64,000 nucleotides of DNA, taken from Spirosoma lacussanchae (GTDB lineage: Bacteria; Bacteroidota; Bacteroidia; Cytophagales; Spirosomataceae). The translations under genes were made by a program, and so were the position numbers. The stretch spans positions 793,639-857,638 of the forward strand of contig NZ_SWJG01000001.1 of the NCBI RefSeq assembly GCF_005870035.1, read 5' to 3'. Shown one piece after another: positions 33,573 to 43,900 of the stretch. A model generated the notes under the pieces. It had not been told where the DNA came from and did not search any database. It saw nothing but the letters and a program-made list of their open reading frames with translations. The first letter of the stretch is position 1; each line of letters starts with the position of its first letter.

Positions 33573-35096
33573 TTAGTAATTCGGGTTTTGCTGCAGGTTG
33601 GGGTTCAGGTCCCGATCCAGCTGTGGAATGGGGAGCAGTTCACTTTTTCCGCGTACAAATGTAGAAAAAGCCGGGTCGCGGGGTGCGAGCTGGGGACCGA
33701 GGTCACCCCAGCGGGCCAGGTCGTTCCAGCGGTGTCCTTCGCCCGAGAGTTCGGTAACCCGCTCGTGTTTGAGCTGAGCCAGAAACTGCTCCTGACTGAG
33801 ACCCGGTCTGGCTACCGACAGCGCGGGCAACCCCGCCCGCCGGCGCACCTGATCGACATACGGATAGGCCTGGCTCGTTTTGCCGGTTGCGTTGAGGGCT
33901 TCGGCATACATCAGCAGTACATCGGCATACCGAATGTAGCGCCAGTTGTTGGGTGAGCGGTAGCCTTCTTCAATTTTCCAGTGGTCGTTCTGAAACTTCC
34001 GGAACCAGACCCGTTTGTTGCCGGTGCCGTATCGCTGGGTGAACGTCTCGCCGTAGATCTGGGTGAAGTTAGGCCCCCGCACATCGGTAGAGTCGAACAG
34101 GAACGACGCTTCGAGTCGCGGGTCACGAGCCCCGGCGGTGGTTCGCTCGTTAAATTCGTAGATAGGCCAGCGGTGCGCTTCGCCATCTGACCAGCCAATA
34201 CCGCTCGGCCCGAAGAACTGGGCAATCGATGTGCCGTAGTTCTGGTTCGGTGTTTCGGTATCGTCGTCGGTAAACTCGGCCGGGTTGATCTGAAACTGCC
34301 ATTCAAAGACGGACTCGCGGTTGTTTTCGGTCGAGATCAGGAAGTTGTCGCGGTAGTTGGGTACGAGTGCATAGAGGCTTTTGCCTTCGCCGTCGGCCAG
34401 CCATTGCAGGGGCGTCAGGGCTTCGGTGTACTTCCGTTGCTGCATCTGCGCTTTGGCCAGCAGGGCGTAGGCTGCGCCCCGTGTGGCCCGCCCCAGATCC
34501 GTAGACGCGTAGGTGGTCGGAAGCACCGTTGCCGCTTCGGTCAGGTCTTTCTCGATCTGGGCCCATACCTCGGCGCTGGTAGCCGAATTGGGTTTATCAC
34601 CCACCACCGACTGTTGAAGAACCAGGGGCACGTTACCCCAGAGCGTGACGAGGTGGTAATAAAACAAGGCCCGCATAAACTTGGCTTCGCCCAGGTACCG
34701 GTCCCGGAGCGCAGCGTCCATCTGGATGTTCGGAACGTTGCTGATTACCTGATTGGCCCGGTTGATGCCGATGTAGTTATCGTTCCAGATCGAGTAGGCA
34801 TTGCCGTAGTTATAGTCCGTCACCAGAAACTGATCCATGTTGTTGACGATATCGGTAGCCGGACTCTGGCTACGGCCTTCGTCGGACCGGATGATGTAGT
34901 AGAACGGGAGCCATCGGGAAATACCGCCCCGGTGGGTGGTGCTGTAGACGGCGTTGACCCCTGCCAGCGCATCGTCGGACGTTTTCCAGAACGATTCGGT
35001 CGTTACCTGGTTCGGGTTGACGATGTCCAGGCTCCGGTCGCAGGCCGTCAGGGTAACGGTGGCGGCCAGACTGAGGAGAATGAATCTATGTTTCAT
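33573..35096 (-). CDS. SusD/RagB-family glycan-binding lipoprotein
   Basis: A 507-residue lipoprotein (LTAC, Cys19). It has the SusD features: N-terminal CDRSLDIVNPNQVTTESFWKT, TPR-like helices, DAALRDRYLGEAKFMRALFYYHLV, and the C-terminal RYADVLLMYAEALN and ELSGEGHRWNDLARWG. It sits over the SusC channel as the lid on the outer membrane. Gap to susC is 98 bp. Confidence 0.95.
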   Translation of the reverse strand: MKHRFILLSLAATVTLTACDRSLDIVNPNQVTTESFWKTSDDALAGVNAVYSTTHRGGISRWLPFYYIIRSDEGRSQSPATDIVNNMDQFLVTDYNYGNAYSIWNDNYIGINRANQVISNVPNIQMDAALRDRYLGEAKFMRALFYYHLVTLWGNVPLVLQQSVVGDKPNSATSAEVWAQIEKDLTEAATVLPTTYASTDLGRATRGAAYALLAKAQMQQRKYTEALTPLQWLADGEGKSLYALVPNYRDNFLISTENNRESVFEWQFQINPAEFTDDDTETPNQNYGTSIAQFFGPSGIGWSDGEAHRWPIYEFNERTTAGARDPRLEASFLFDSTDVRGPNFTQIYGETFTQRYGTGNKRVWFRKFQNDHWKIEEGYRSPNNWRYIRYADVLLMYAEALNATGKTSQAYPYVDQVRRRAGLPALSVARPGLSQEQFLAQLKHERVTELSGEGHRWNDLARWGDLGPQLAPRDPAFSTFVRGKSELLPIPQLDRDLNPNLQQNPNY

Positions 35097-35194
35097 CGTA
35101 GAAGAAAAAGCGAAAGAATGGATGAACGAAAGAGCGGTTCCGGGTTTAGCAGGACTCCATCCCGACTGGCCCGGTCCCGGTGCGTTGGGTTACC

Positions 35195-38100
35195 TTAGAA
35201 ATCACAGTTGATACCCGCCGAAATTACCCGGGGCGAAGGCCAGTGACCGTTGTCGACACCCCGCTCCTGAATGCCGCTTCCCGTTACGTCGGGATCGAGT
35301 CCGGAGTAGCTGGTGACCGTAAACAGGTTCTGGCCACTGATGAACACGCGGGCACTGCGGATTCTGAGCTGGTTGAGCAGGGCTTTGGGCAGCGTATAGC
35401 CCACCTCTACGTTGCGCATCCGAACGTAGGAGGCATCTTCGAGCCAGCGGTCCGTATAGGGGAAGTTGTTCGAGATGATGCCCTGATCGCCCGCTTCGAG
35501 GCCAAGCCGTGGATCGGTCGTGTTTGTATTGGTGGTTGACCAGGGGCTGATGTCCCGGCGGAAATTGGTCAGCTGGTAGCTGTCGAGCCCGCGCCGTACG
35601 TCGTTGTAGACGGTGTAGCCAAAAACGCCAGTCAGCTGTACGTTCAGCGAAAACGGGCCGTACGACGCATTGAACTGAGCCCCCGCCTGTAGTTTGGGCC
35701 AGGGCGAACTCACAAACTGACGGTCGTCGTTTTGCGTAATCTGCCCGTCGCCGTTGGTATCGACATAGCGAATGTCGCCGGGTTTGGCGTTCGGCTGGAT
35801 CAACTGGCCGTTGGGACCCCGGTAGTTGTTGATCTCTTCCTGACTCTGGAAAATACCCGCCGTCTTCAGCACATACCACTGCCCCACGGCCAGCCCCACC
35901 TGCGAGCGGGTATTGCCACTCTGGATGTAGTTGATATTCTGACCCTGGTTGCCCACGTTCTCGACCTGGTTTTTGATCGTTGTGAAGTTGCCCGATACGT
36001 CCCACTTCAGGGCGTTTTTGTTGTTCCGGTAGGTGGCCGAGAACTCGATCCCCCGGTTGCGAATCGAGGCCGTGTTGACATACGGGTTGCCGCGCAGGTT
36101 ACCCAGGTAGCCCGGTACGGCCAGGTTCAGGATCGCATCGTTCGAGAGCGAGTTGTACACGTTGATCTCGGTGCTGATGCGGTTGTTGAGAAAACTGGCC
36201 GATATGCCGTAGTTCTGCTGAAGGCGCTCTTCCCAGCGCAGATCGGGGTTGGCCAGCTGCGCCTGGTAAGCGCCTACGACAGCCGTCTGGTCGACTCCGA
36301 AAATGGCTCTTGGGTTGTTATTGATGAAGGCCGTATACGGAAACGACCCCAGCGTTGGCACCACAATGCCCAGCTTTCCGTAGGAAGCATTGAGCTTCAG
36401 GTCGGAGATCCAGTCGACCTGAAAGAATTTCTCCTGACTGATGCGCCAGGCCGCGGCTACCGAGGGGAAGAAACCCGTCCGGTAATTGGCCCCAAAGCGT
36501 GAATCCTGATCGACGCGGCCGGTCAGCGTCAGCAGGTATTTGTCGTTGTAGGTGTAGTTGACCCGGCCCAGGTAGCCCAGAATCCGGTAGTCGTCGGGCG
36601 TGCCCCCCGCCGAGTTCGACACCCCGGTAGCCGCGTTGATGGTGTTGAAATACTGACCACCCGCAAAGCCCAGGTTGGTACGCGAACCCGAGGTGACATC
36701 ACGCCGGGCGGTTTGCTGGCTGATACCGACCACCCCGTTGACGCTGTGTTTACCGAAAACCCGGTCAAAATTCAGGGTGTGCTCGAACAGCAGGCTCAGG
36801 TAACGCGACCGGTCTTCAGCAACCGAGCTAAGCACCGGCGAGGCACTGTACTGATAGGTGCCAATCCGGCGCAGGTTCTGGGTGTAGTCGAAACTGACTT
36901 CCAGCCCGGCGTTGGCGCGGTAGGTTAGCCAGTCGGCTAGTTTGACATCGAGGTAGGCATTACCGACCAGCTTGGCAAAGTTGCTTTTGTTGCTGGCCAG
37001 GTTCCGAACCGCCACCGGGTTAAAGGCATAGGTGACCGCATCGGGGTTGGTGCCGATGCCGTAGCCACCGGGGTTGCTGGCGTTCACATAGCGCGGGTCC
37101 TGTACGGGAATGACGGGCAGCATACCAGCCATGTCGTAGATGGGATTGCCCGCCGGGAAGTTCTCAATGTTCGAGTTGGTCAGCAGCGCGTTCTCGCCGA
37201 ACGTAAACCGACCTACGGTGCTACGGGTGTTGATCCGCAGGCTGGCCCGGTCGAACCCACTACCAATAACATAGCCTTTGTTGCCGAAGTAGCTGCCCGA
37301 TATCAGGTAAGTACCGGTTTTGGAGCCGCCCGAGAGCGTCAGGTTATAATCCTGAAGATTGCCCGTTTGGAGCACCTGATCCTGCCAGTCGGTATTGATG
37401 TTGGGATTAAACGTACCCGTAGCCACGCTGGCGGGTGGCGTTTGGCCGGCGTTCTGGTACTGGGTGCGTTGCAGGGCTGCGAAGCCGGCAGCATCCAGCA
37501 CATCCCAGCGCCTATAAACCTGCTGGACGCCGTATTTACCCGAGAACGACACGCGGATAGGGCCTTCTTTTCCTTGTTTGGTGGTGATAATGATAACCCC
37601 ATTAGCCGCCCGCGACCCGTAAATAGCTGCTGCTGACGCATCTTTCAGCACCTGAATCGACTCGATATCGTCGTTGTTGATGGTCGGGTTGGCATCGGCA
37701 ATCATCCCGTCGATGATATAGAGCGGATCGGTGTTGAGGAAGCTGGCTACCCCCCGGATCTGAATCGACGCCTGCTGCCCCGGCACGCCCGTATTGCGTA
37801 CGGTGACACCGGGCGAGAGACCCTGAATCGACTCGGCCAGTGAGTTAGCCGTCACTTTGTTGGCCTGCGTGGGGCTAATGACATCGTTGGCCCCGGTTAC
37901 GTCCCGCTTCCGCACCGCCTGATAGCCGATAACGACGACCTCATTCAGGGTTCTGTCGTCGGGCGCGAGCTTCACGTTCACGACAGCCGTATTCCCGATC
38001 GGCACGTCCTGGCTGATGTAGCCCACGCTGGAAATGGTGAGCGTCGTGGCGGCATCCGATACGTTCAGGACGAAATTGCCGTTGGCGTCGGTGCTGGTAC

Positions 38101-38656
38101 CGGTGCTGGTCCCTTTCTCGATGACGTTGGCGCCGGGCAGGCCCTGGTTGTTCTCATCGGTCACCTGGCCCGTAATGCGTTTAACCTGCGGGGCTTCGGC
38201 CAGGCCGGTTGCTGGTTCATTGACCGAGCGGTCGGGTAGGGCGGTGACCGGGGATGTGGGGCCGGCCGCGCCGTTTTTTGGCTGAGCCGGCTGGATAACG
38301 TACAGGCTGGCTTTCACCTTCCGGTACCGTAGGCCCTGTGCGTCGATGAGCTGGGTGAGCGCCTGTTCGAGCGAGAGACCATCGACATCGACCTCTGTCC
38401 GGCGGTTGGCCAGCAGCTGTTCATCGTAGGCAAAACTAACGCCGAACCGTTTTTCAAGGTCAGACAGGGCTCGTTTGAGCGAGCGGCCTGCCTGGTTGCG
38501 GCCGGGCGTGGTTTCGGCAGGCGTTGGGGCCTGGTAGCTCGTGCCGGCATAGCTGGCGTGGGCGCGGCTCAGCAGTTGCGCAGCAGCCGGCTGCGGCAAT
38601 GCATACACACCGACCCCCGTCAGCAACAGCGAGAGGACTATATACTTGTTTTTCAT
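35195..38656 (-). CDS. SusC/RagA-family TonB-dependent transporter with STN domain
   Basis: An 1153-residue outer-membrane importer from ATG 38656 (signal peptide MKNKYIVLSLLLTGVGVYAL). Domains: STN at about 45-115 (LKRALSDLEKRFGVSFAYDEQLL), carboxypeptidase-like domain at about 155-240 (ITGQVTDENNQGLPGANV), plug (residues 245-380, with NTDPLYIIDGMIADANP and SAAAIYGSRAANGVIIITTK), then the barrel ending PSPRVISAGINCDF. An STN domain marks a transducer that signals to the FecR anti-sigma factor encoded upstream. Together with SusD it imports an oligosaccharide, probably arabinose-containing given the GH43. Confidence 0.95.
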   Translation of the reverse strand: MKNKYIVLSLLLTGVGVYALPQPAAAQLLSRAHASYAGTSYQAPTPAETTPGRNQAGRSLKRALSDLEKRFGVSFAYDEQLLANRRTEVDVDGLSLEQALTQLIDAQGLRYRKVKASLYVIQPAQPKNGAAGPTSPVTALPDRSVNEPATGLAEAPQVKRITGQVTDENNQGLPGANVIEKGTSTGTSTDANGNFVLNVSDAATTLTISSVGYISQDVPIGNTAVVNVKLAPDDRTLNEVVVIGYQAVRKRDVTGANDVISPTQANKVTANSLAESIQGLSPGVTVRNTGVPGQQASIQIRGVASFLNTDPLYIIDGMIADANPTINNDDIESIQVLKDASAAAIYGSRAANGVIIITTKQGKEGPIRVSFSGKYGVQQVYRRWDVLDAAGFAALQRTQYQNAGQTPPASVATGTFNPNINTDWQDQVLQTGNLQDYNLTLSGGSKTGTYLISGSYFGNKGYVIGSGFDRASLRINTRSTVGRFTFGENALLTNSNIENFPAGNPIYDMAGMLPVIPVQDPRYVNASNPGGYGIGTNPDAVTYAFNPVAVRNLASNKSNFAKLVGNAYLDVKLADWLTYRANAGLEVSFDYTQNLRRIGTYQYSASPVLSSVAEDRSRYLSLLFEHTLNFDRVFGKHSVNGVVGISQQTARRDVTSGSRTNLGFAGGQYFNTINAATGVSNSAGGTPDDYRILGYLGRVNYTYNDKYLLTLTGRVDQDSRFGANYRTGFFPSVAAAWRISQEKFFQVDWISDLKLNASYGKLGIVVPTLGSFPYTAFINNNPRAIFGVDQTAVVGAYQAQLANPDLRWEERLQQNYGISASFLNNRISTEINVYNSLSNDAILNLAVPGYLGNLRGNPYVNTASIRNRGIEFSATYRNNKNALKWDVSGNFTTIKNQVENVGNQGQNINYIQSGNTRSQVGLAVGQWYVLKTAGIFQSQEEINNYRGPNGQLIQPNAKPGDIRYVDTNGDGQITQNDDRQFVSSPWPKLQAGAQFNASYGPFSLNVQLTGVFGYTVYNDVRRGLDSYQLTNFRRDISPWSTTNTNTTDPRLGLEAGDQGIISNNFPYTDRWLEDASYVRMRNVEVGYTLPKALLNQLRIRSARVFISGQNLFTVTSYSGLDPDVTGSGIQERGVDNGHWPSPRVISAGINCDF

Positions 38657-38755
38657 AAGCGGAACAGATATGTGGTAATTCGGGCGATCAAGTTGGTTTT
38701 TACGAAAAAGTAGTCGGGCCTTGGGCGGAAAAATCAATGGGCCGGCCGGTACTGG

Positions 38756-39802
38756 CTATGGGTTTCGCTGGAGAACAACGCGGTTACTGTCGCGCCGAAC
38801 GGTCAGATCAAAGGTCAGGGAAAGGGTAGTCAGCAGGGTTTCGGGGGTTTCGTTGGTCAGATTTCCGGTAAACCGGCGGCTGGCCAGATCGCTGTCTTCA
38901 AAGACTACTTCCAGGCCATAGGTGTCGTTCAGCTGCTGGGCTATATCGCTCAGGGCGGTGTTCTCGAAGACAAACTGCCGCTGGGTCCAGGCGGTATGCA
39001 GCTGCGGTTTTTCGGTGCGTACCTCTACTTTCTCAATGCTGGGCTGGGTGGTGGCGAACTGACCCGGTTTGAGGTCGATAACCTGTTGCCGGGCTGCTCC
39101 GGGCTTGCTGAGCCGCACCTGGCCCTCTACCAGCGTAACGGCGGTACTGCCCCGGCGGGTGTTTACGTTGAACTGCGTGCCGAGCACCGTAATGTCGAGG
39201 CCGGGCGTATGGGTAATGAATTTCAGTCGTCCGGCCGGGGTCTGTTTTTTAGCCACGTTGAAAAAGCCTTCGCCTTCGAGCCAGACTTCGCGGGTTGCTT
39301 CGGTATCCCAGTTGTCGGTAAACGTCAGGCTGGAGTTACCGTTGAGCAGAACTGTTGAGCCGTCGGGCAGGGCAACGGTGCGGTTCTCCCCAAAAGCGGT
39401 CTGTATGCGTTGCTGACTGGGCTGAAGGCTATACCATAGTAGGGCACCGGCCAGCATAATGATCCCTGCCAGTGAGGCAACGGCCCGGCCGATGAATGTT
39501 CTTCGCTGCCAGAGGGGCCGTACAACAGGCGCCACCAGCTCCGGGCGGGCGCGCTGGGCAAACGCCTGTTCCAGTACCTGTCCGATTCGCTGCTGGCTGG
39601 CGTCGGTGAGGTCATCGTAGTTGGCCTGCAGGTGCAGCAGGAGCGACGAGGCTTCGTCGATGGCCGGTTGCTGCTCGGGGTGTTTGAGCATGAACGTATG
39701 CCAGAAGGTCATGCTCTGCTCGTTGGGCTCGAAAACCCATCGGCGGAACGCATCGTCGAGTACAAAATCGCGGACGGTATAGTCGGAGTAAGGCTGTTTC
39801 AT
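38756..39802 (-). CDS. FecR-family anti-sigma factor
   Basis: A 348-residue inner-membrane regulator: cytoplasmic N-terminus (residues 1-108), one membrane helix (FIGRAVASLAGIIMLAGALLWYSL), a FecR domain (TAFGENRTVALPDGSTVLLNGNSSLTF to GQFATTQPS) and a C-terminal DUF4974 domain (FVFENTALSDIAQQLNDTYGLEVVFED). It holds the ECF sigma and receives the signal from the STN of SusC. The sigma gene lies upstream across a 404-bp REP-rich gap. Confidence 0.92.
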   Translation of the reverse strand: MKQPYSDYTVRDFVLDDAFRRWVFEPNEQSMTFWHTFMLKHPEQQPAIDEASSLLLHLQANYDDLTDASQQRIGQVLEQAFAQRARPELVAPVVRPLWQRRTFIGRAVASLAGIIMLAGALLWYSLQPSQQRIQTAFGENRTVALPDGSTVLLNGNSSLTFTDNWDTEATREVWLEGEGFFNVAKKQTPAGRLKFITHTPGLDITVLGTQFNVNTRRGSTAVTLVEGQVRLSKPGAARQQVIDLKPGQFATTQPSIEKVEVRTEKPQLHTAWTQRQFVFENTALSDIAQQLNDTYGLEVVFEDSDLASRRFTGNLTNETPETLLTTLSLTFDLTVRRDSNRVVLQRNP

Positions 39803-40206
39803 CAGGCGGTATAAAACACACTACCACCAGAAGAGCGCTTCCCGGCTAATTATCCCCCGGAATCGGGAAAAAATTTACGGATATAATACTATGTAGAACC
39901 GCGATGGCCGGGCCGCTGGGATGGTTTGTTGCTGACGCATAGGAGACGCGAAGGATCGCGTCTCTACAGGCCTACACCATGGTCCGTGTCTGCACCGGGA
40001 CGCGTAGTCCGGGACGCGTAGTTCGACCATTTATCCGGATGGTCTGTCGTTGAGGCTTGTAGAGACGCAATCCTTTGCGTCTCCTGTCCGGATGGTTTTT
40101 CGTTTCCTGTGCGGATGGTCTGTTGCTGACGCGGGTGTGGTTTGTGTTCCAACGGACCATGGTGTAGTCCATTGCTGACGCATAGGAGACGCGAAGGATC
40201 GCGTCT
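39803..40206. repeat. REP cluster D between the sigma and FecR genes
   Basis: This 404-bp gap has no gene. It holds three full REPs: D1 39929-39967 and D3 40172-40210 (identical 39-mers, minus) and D2 40059-40085 (plus, without tail), plus an orphan tail at 40123-40132. D1 and D3 are linked by a 15-bp inverted repeat TACACCATGGTCCGT (39973-39987 and complement 40152-40166). A 22-bp module at 39991-40012 is identical to one in cluster E (51718-51739). D3 supplies the sigma stop codon. Confidence 0.88.
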
Positions 40207-40794
40207 CTACAGCAGTAGAACCGACAGTAGATCAACGGGCATTCGTTTCTGGAGGGCGGCAATACCCTTGTAGATGACCTTATAGGCCGACGTTGTTTCG
40301 ATGCCCATGATGCCCGCAATTTCTTCGTAACTGAGGTTGTCGAAAAACTTCAGGAACAGGGCTTCTTTCTGGCGGGCGGGCAACTGGTTCAACTCGCGCA
40401 GTACAGCCTCCGACCTCTCTTTGCTGATCTGTGAATCGAGCCAGGTCGGCTCGTACAGAAACTCGACTTTGAAATCGACATCGTGCTCGGCGTTATCGGC
40501 AAAGCGGTGCTGGGCGTTCAGCTTACGGACAATCTCGCGCCGGAGCGAACGCATCAGGTAAAACTTGATCGAGTCGGTATGGCCCAGCCGTTCGCGGGTT
40601 TCCAGAATGGTCAGAAAGAGATCCTGCAGGCAATCTTCAGTCAGCTGACGGTTCTGGGCAATCTTGTAGCCGTAGTTGTACAGCATCCGGGCGTACTTCT
40701 CGTACATGAACGAATAGGCAGGCTGACTACCCAGCAAAAAATCGTCCCAGATCTGGGCATCGGTCGCCTGATGATAGTTGAGTAAGCCGTCCAC
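40207..40794 (-). CDS. ECF RNA polymerase sigma factor of the SusCD locus
   Basis: A 195-residue sigma-70 family protein. Region 2 is AYSFMYEKYARMLYNYGYKIAQNRQLTEDCLQDLF; region 4 is LPARQKEALFLKFFDNLSYEEIAGIMGIETTSAYKVIYKG. No ATG fits; GTG 40794 is the best start, giving MDGLLNYHQATDAQIW. The longer open frame upstream is an artefact overlapping the divergent gene. Sigma, FecR, SusC, SusD and GH43 form one regulated locus. The TAG stop (40209-40207) is the foot of REP D3. Confidence 0.88.
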   Translation of the reverse strand: MDGLLNYHQATDAQIWDDFLLGSQPAYSFMYEKYARMLYNYGYKIAQNRQLTEDCLQDLFLTILETRERLGHTDSIKFYLMRSLRREIVRKLNAQHRFADNAEHDVDFKVEFLYEPTWLDSQISKERSEAVLRELNQLPARQKEALFLKFFDNLSYEEIAGIMGIETTSAYKVIYKGIAALQKRMPVDLLSVLLL

Positions 40795-40960
40795 TGTCAG
40801 CGAGATAGGGGGTTGACTAGTAAATCTACAAAAAAGGGGTGCACAAACTTCCGCCCTTTTCTCCGTATTTTTACTACTTCTTCCTTTTATACTACTATTG
40901 ATAAAGAAGAAACGTCTGTCTCCTCCGCTTGTTTTAGCCGGAGTCGTTTCGCTCCTGTGT

Positions 40961-43900
40961 ATGCCTGTTCGTATTGTTCTGCTGCTGTTTGTGCTGGCTG
41001 GGTTCGTGGGGTGCAAACCCAAACCGTCGGCTACTACCCTATTCACATCCATTCGTTCGGCCGAGTCGGGGGTAACGTTCAACAACCTTATGCAGCCGTT
41101 CGAGAGTGACTCGCTCAACGCCAATACCTACGATCCGATGTACAACGGGGCCGGGGTAGGCATCGGCGATTTCGACCGCGACGGGCGTATGGATCTGTTT
41201 TTTGCGGGCAACAACGTGACCTGCCGACTCTACATGAACCGGACGCAGCCGGGCCGGAGCGATTTTCGCTTTGTTGATGTAACGGCCCGGGCGGGTGTTA
41301 CGACCCGGGCCTGGTGTACTGGCGTCAGCGTGGCCGATGTCAACCAGGACGGCTGGCCCGATGTTTATGTCAGCGTGGCTGGTCCTGATACGAACCGCGC
41401 CGTTCGGCATAACCTGCTTTTTATTAACCAGCAGACCCGACCCGGCCAGGTGCCCACCTTCCGCGAACTGGCGAGCGAGTACGGCCTGGCCGATAGCGGC
41501 ATGAACACGCAGGCGGCTTTTTTCGATTACGACCGCGACGGCGACCTGGACTGTTACGTACTGAACAACGCCATGGAGCGCACCGGCCGAAACTCAATCC
41601 GCCCCAAACGGATCAACGGCGAAGGTCTGAGTACCGATCGGCTATACCAGAATGTTCAGCCGAGCCGTACGACCGGACGTTCGAACAGGTCGGGCCAGCA
41701 GTCGCCCGTTTTCAGGGACGTTTCCCGGCAGGCCGGCATCCTGGCCGAAGGGTATGGACTCGGACTCGCCGTAGCGGACATCGACCAGGACGGCTGGCTG
41801 GATGTCTACTGCGCCAACGATTTTCTGTCGAACGATCTGGTCTATATCAACAATCGAAACGGCGGTTTCACGGATCGGGCGGCCGATTACTTTAAACACA
41901 CCAGCTATAACAGCATGGGGGTCGATATTCAGGATGTCAATAACGACACCCGACCCGATATCATGGTGCTCGACATGCTGCCCGAGACCAACGTCCGGCA
42001 GAAGATGATGCTCATCAAAACCAGCTGGGAGTTTTTTCACCTGGCCCGGCAGCAGGGGTATCAGGACCAGTATGTGCGCAACACGCTGCAGCTGAACATG
42101 GGCAACAACACCTTCAGCGAAATCGGTCAGCTGGCGGGTGTCTTCCGGACCGACTGGAGCTGGGCGCCCCTGCTGGCCGATTATGACAACGATGGCCACA
42201 AGGATCTGTTTGTGACCAATGGCTACCGGCGCGATATTACCAACCTCGACTACATTGCCTACCTCAACAACCAGGCTTCGAGCTTCGGTATGGCCAACGC
42301 CAGCAACGGCTCCGTCAGCAAAACCCTCGAGGAACTGTATAAACTGCCCGACGCCAAACTGCATAACTACCTCTACCGCAATACGGGTACAGGGCCATCG
42401 GGACCACCGCTTTTTGGAGACAAGTCCGAAGCCTGGGGCCTGAGCGAACCGACCTACTCCAACGGGGCGGCTTATGCTGACCTAGATAACGACGGTGACC
42501 TCGACCTGGTTATCAACAACATGGATGCCGAAGCCGGGCTGTACCGCAACGAAACCAACCAGCCCGGCAAGCCCATCGTCAGTCACGCGCTCCGGCTGCA
42601 TCTGCCTGCCGATGCTCGCGGGCTGGGGGCCGAACTGCGGGTTCGTACCGCCGATGGGCAAACCCAGTCGGTAGCGGTGCATCCGGTACGCGGGTACGCG
42701 TCGTCGGTAGAGCCGTTCGTGCATGTGGGCGTCGGCAAACACACCCGCGCCGAGGTCGAAATACGCTGGGCCGACGGCACGTTCCAGCGACTGGGCGCGC
42801 TCTCCGCCGACCGGCTGCACCGAATCGCGTATCAGCCCAACGCCCAGGCTTTCAGTCCGTCAGCCGGTTCCGATCGTTCTCCCTTTTTCGACACTGTAGC
42901 GGGCAGCACGGCCGGACTGACCTTCCAGCACCGCGAAGCCCCGCTCAACGATCTGGAGCGCACCCCTTTGCTGCCGCAAGTATACGCCCGAAACAGCCCG
43001 GCCATTGCCATCGCCGACGCCGACGGCAACGGACTCGACGATGTATTTATCGGGGCCGATCCGGGGCAAACACGAAGTGTGTTCCTGCAGACCGCGCCCG
43101 GCCGCTTTGCCGAACAGAAACAGGGCGCCAACGACCTTGAAGATATGGGCGCTCTCTTTCTCGACGTCGACGCCGATGGCGACCAGGATCTGTACGTCGT
43201 GAGTGGCGGCAGCGCCCAGCCCGACAGCAACGGTATTTACCAGGACCGACTCTACCTCAACGACGGCCGGGGGGCGCTGACGCGGTCGGAGGGCGTGTTG
43301 CCGCCAACTACTTCGTCGGGCGCGTGCGTCGTGGCGGCTGACTTTGACGGCGATGGCGATCTCGATTTGTTCCGGGCCGGTCGGGTCAGGGTGGGGCAGT
43401 ACCCGCTGGCGGCCCGCTGTTACCTACTCCGGAACGACAAAACCCCCGGCGGGCCACCGCGCTTCACCGATGTGACCGACCAGCTGGCCCCCGGGCTGAG
43501 GCAGGCCGGTATGGTCTGCGCGGCTCTCTGGACGGATCACGACAACGACGGCGACCCCGATCTCATGCTGGCGGGTGAGTTCATGCCGATCACGATCTAT
43601 ACGAACAGTAAAGGCGTATTCAGTAGGGCTGAAACGAGGCTGCCAGCCGGCCTCTGGAACTCGCTCACCGGCGCCGACTTCGACCGCGATGGCGATATCG
43701 ACTACATAGCCGGTAATCTGGGGCTGAATACGCGCTATCGGGTGTCAGCGCAGGAGCCGCTGCGGGTATACGCCAAAGACTTCGACAAAAACGGCCAGAT
43801 GGACCCCATCCTGACGTACTATCTCCAGGGACAGGAACAGCTCGTTCCTATCCGCGACGTGCTGAACGACCAGATGCCGACCTTTGCCCGGAAACGCTTC

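Noticed and set aside
34404..35198. Plus-strand open frame over susD
   Set aside because: Shadow of the SusD gene, with no domain; the SusD reading is unambiguous.
40795..41124. N-terminal extension of the ECF sigma gene
   Set aside because: It overlaps the divergent ASPIC gene and has no sigma homology; GTG 40794 gives a normal sigma length.
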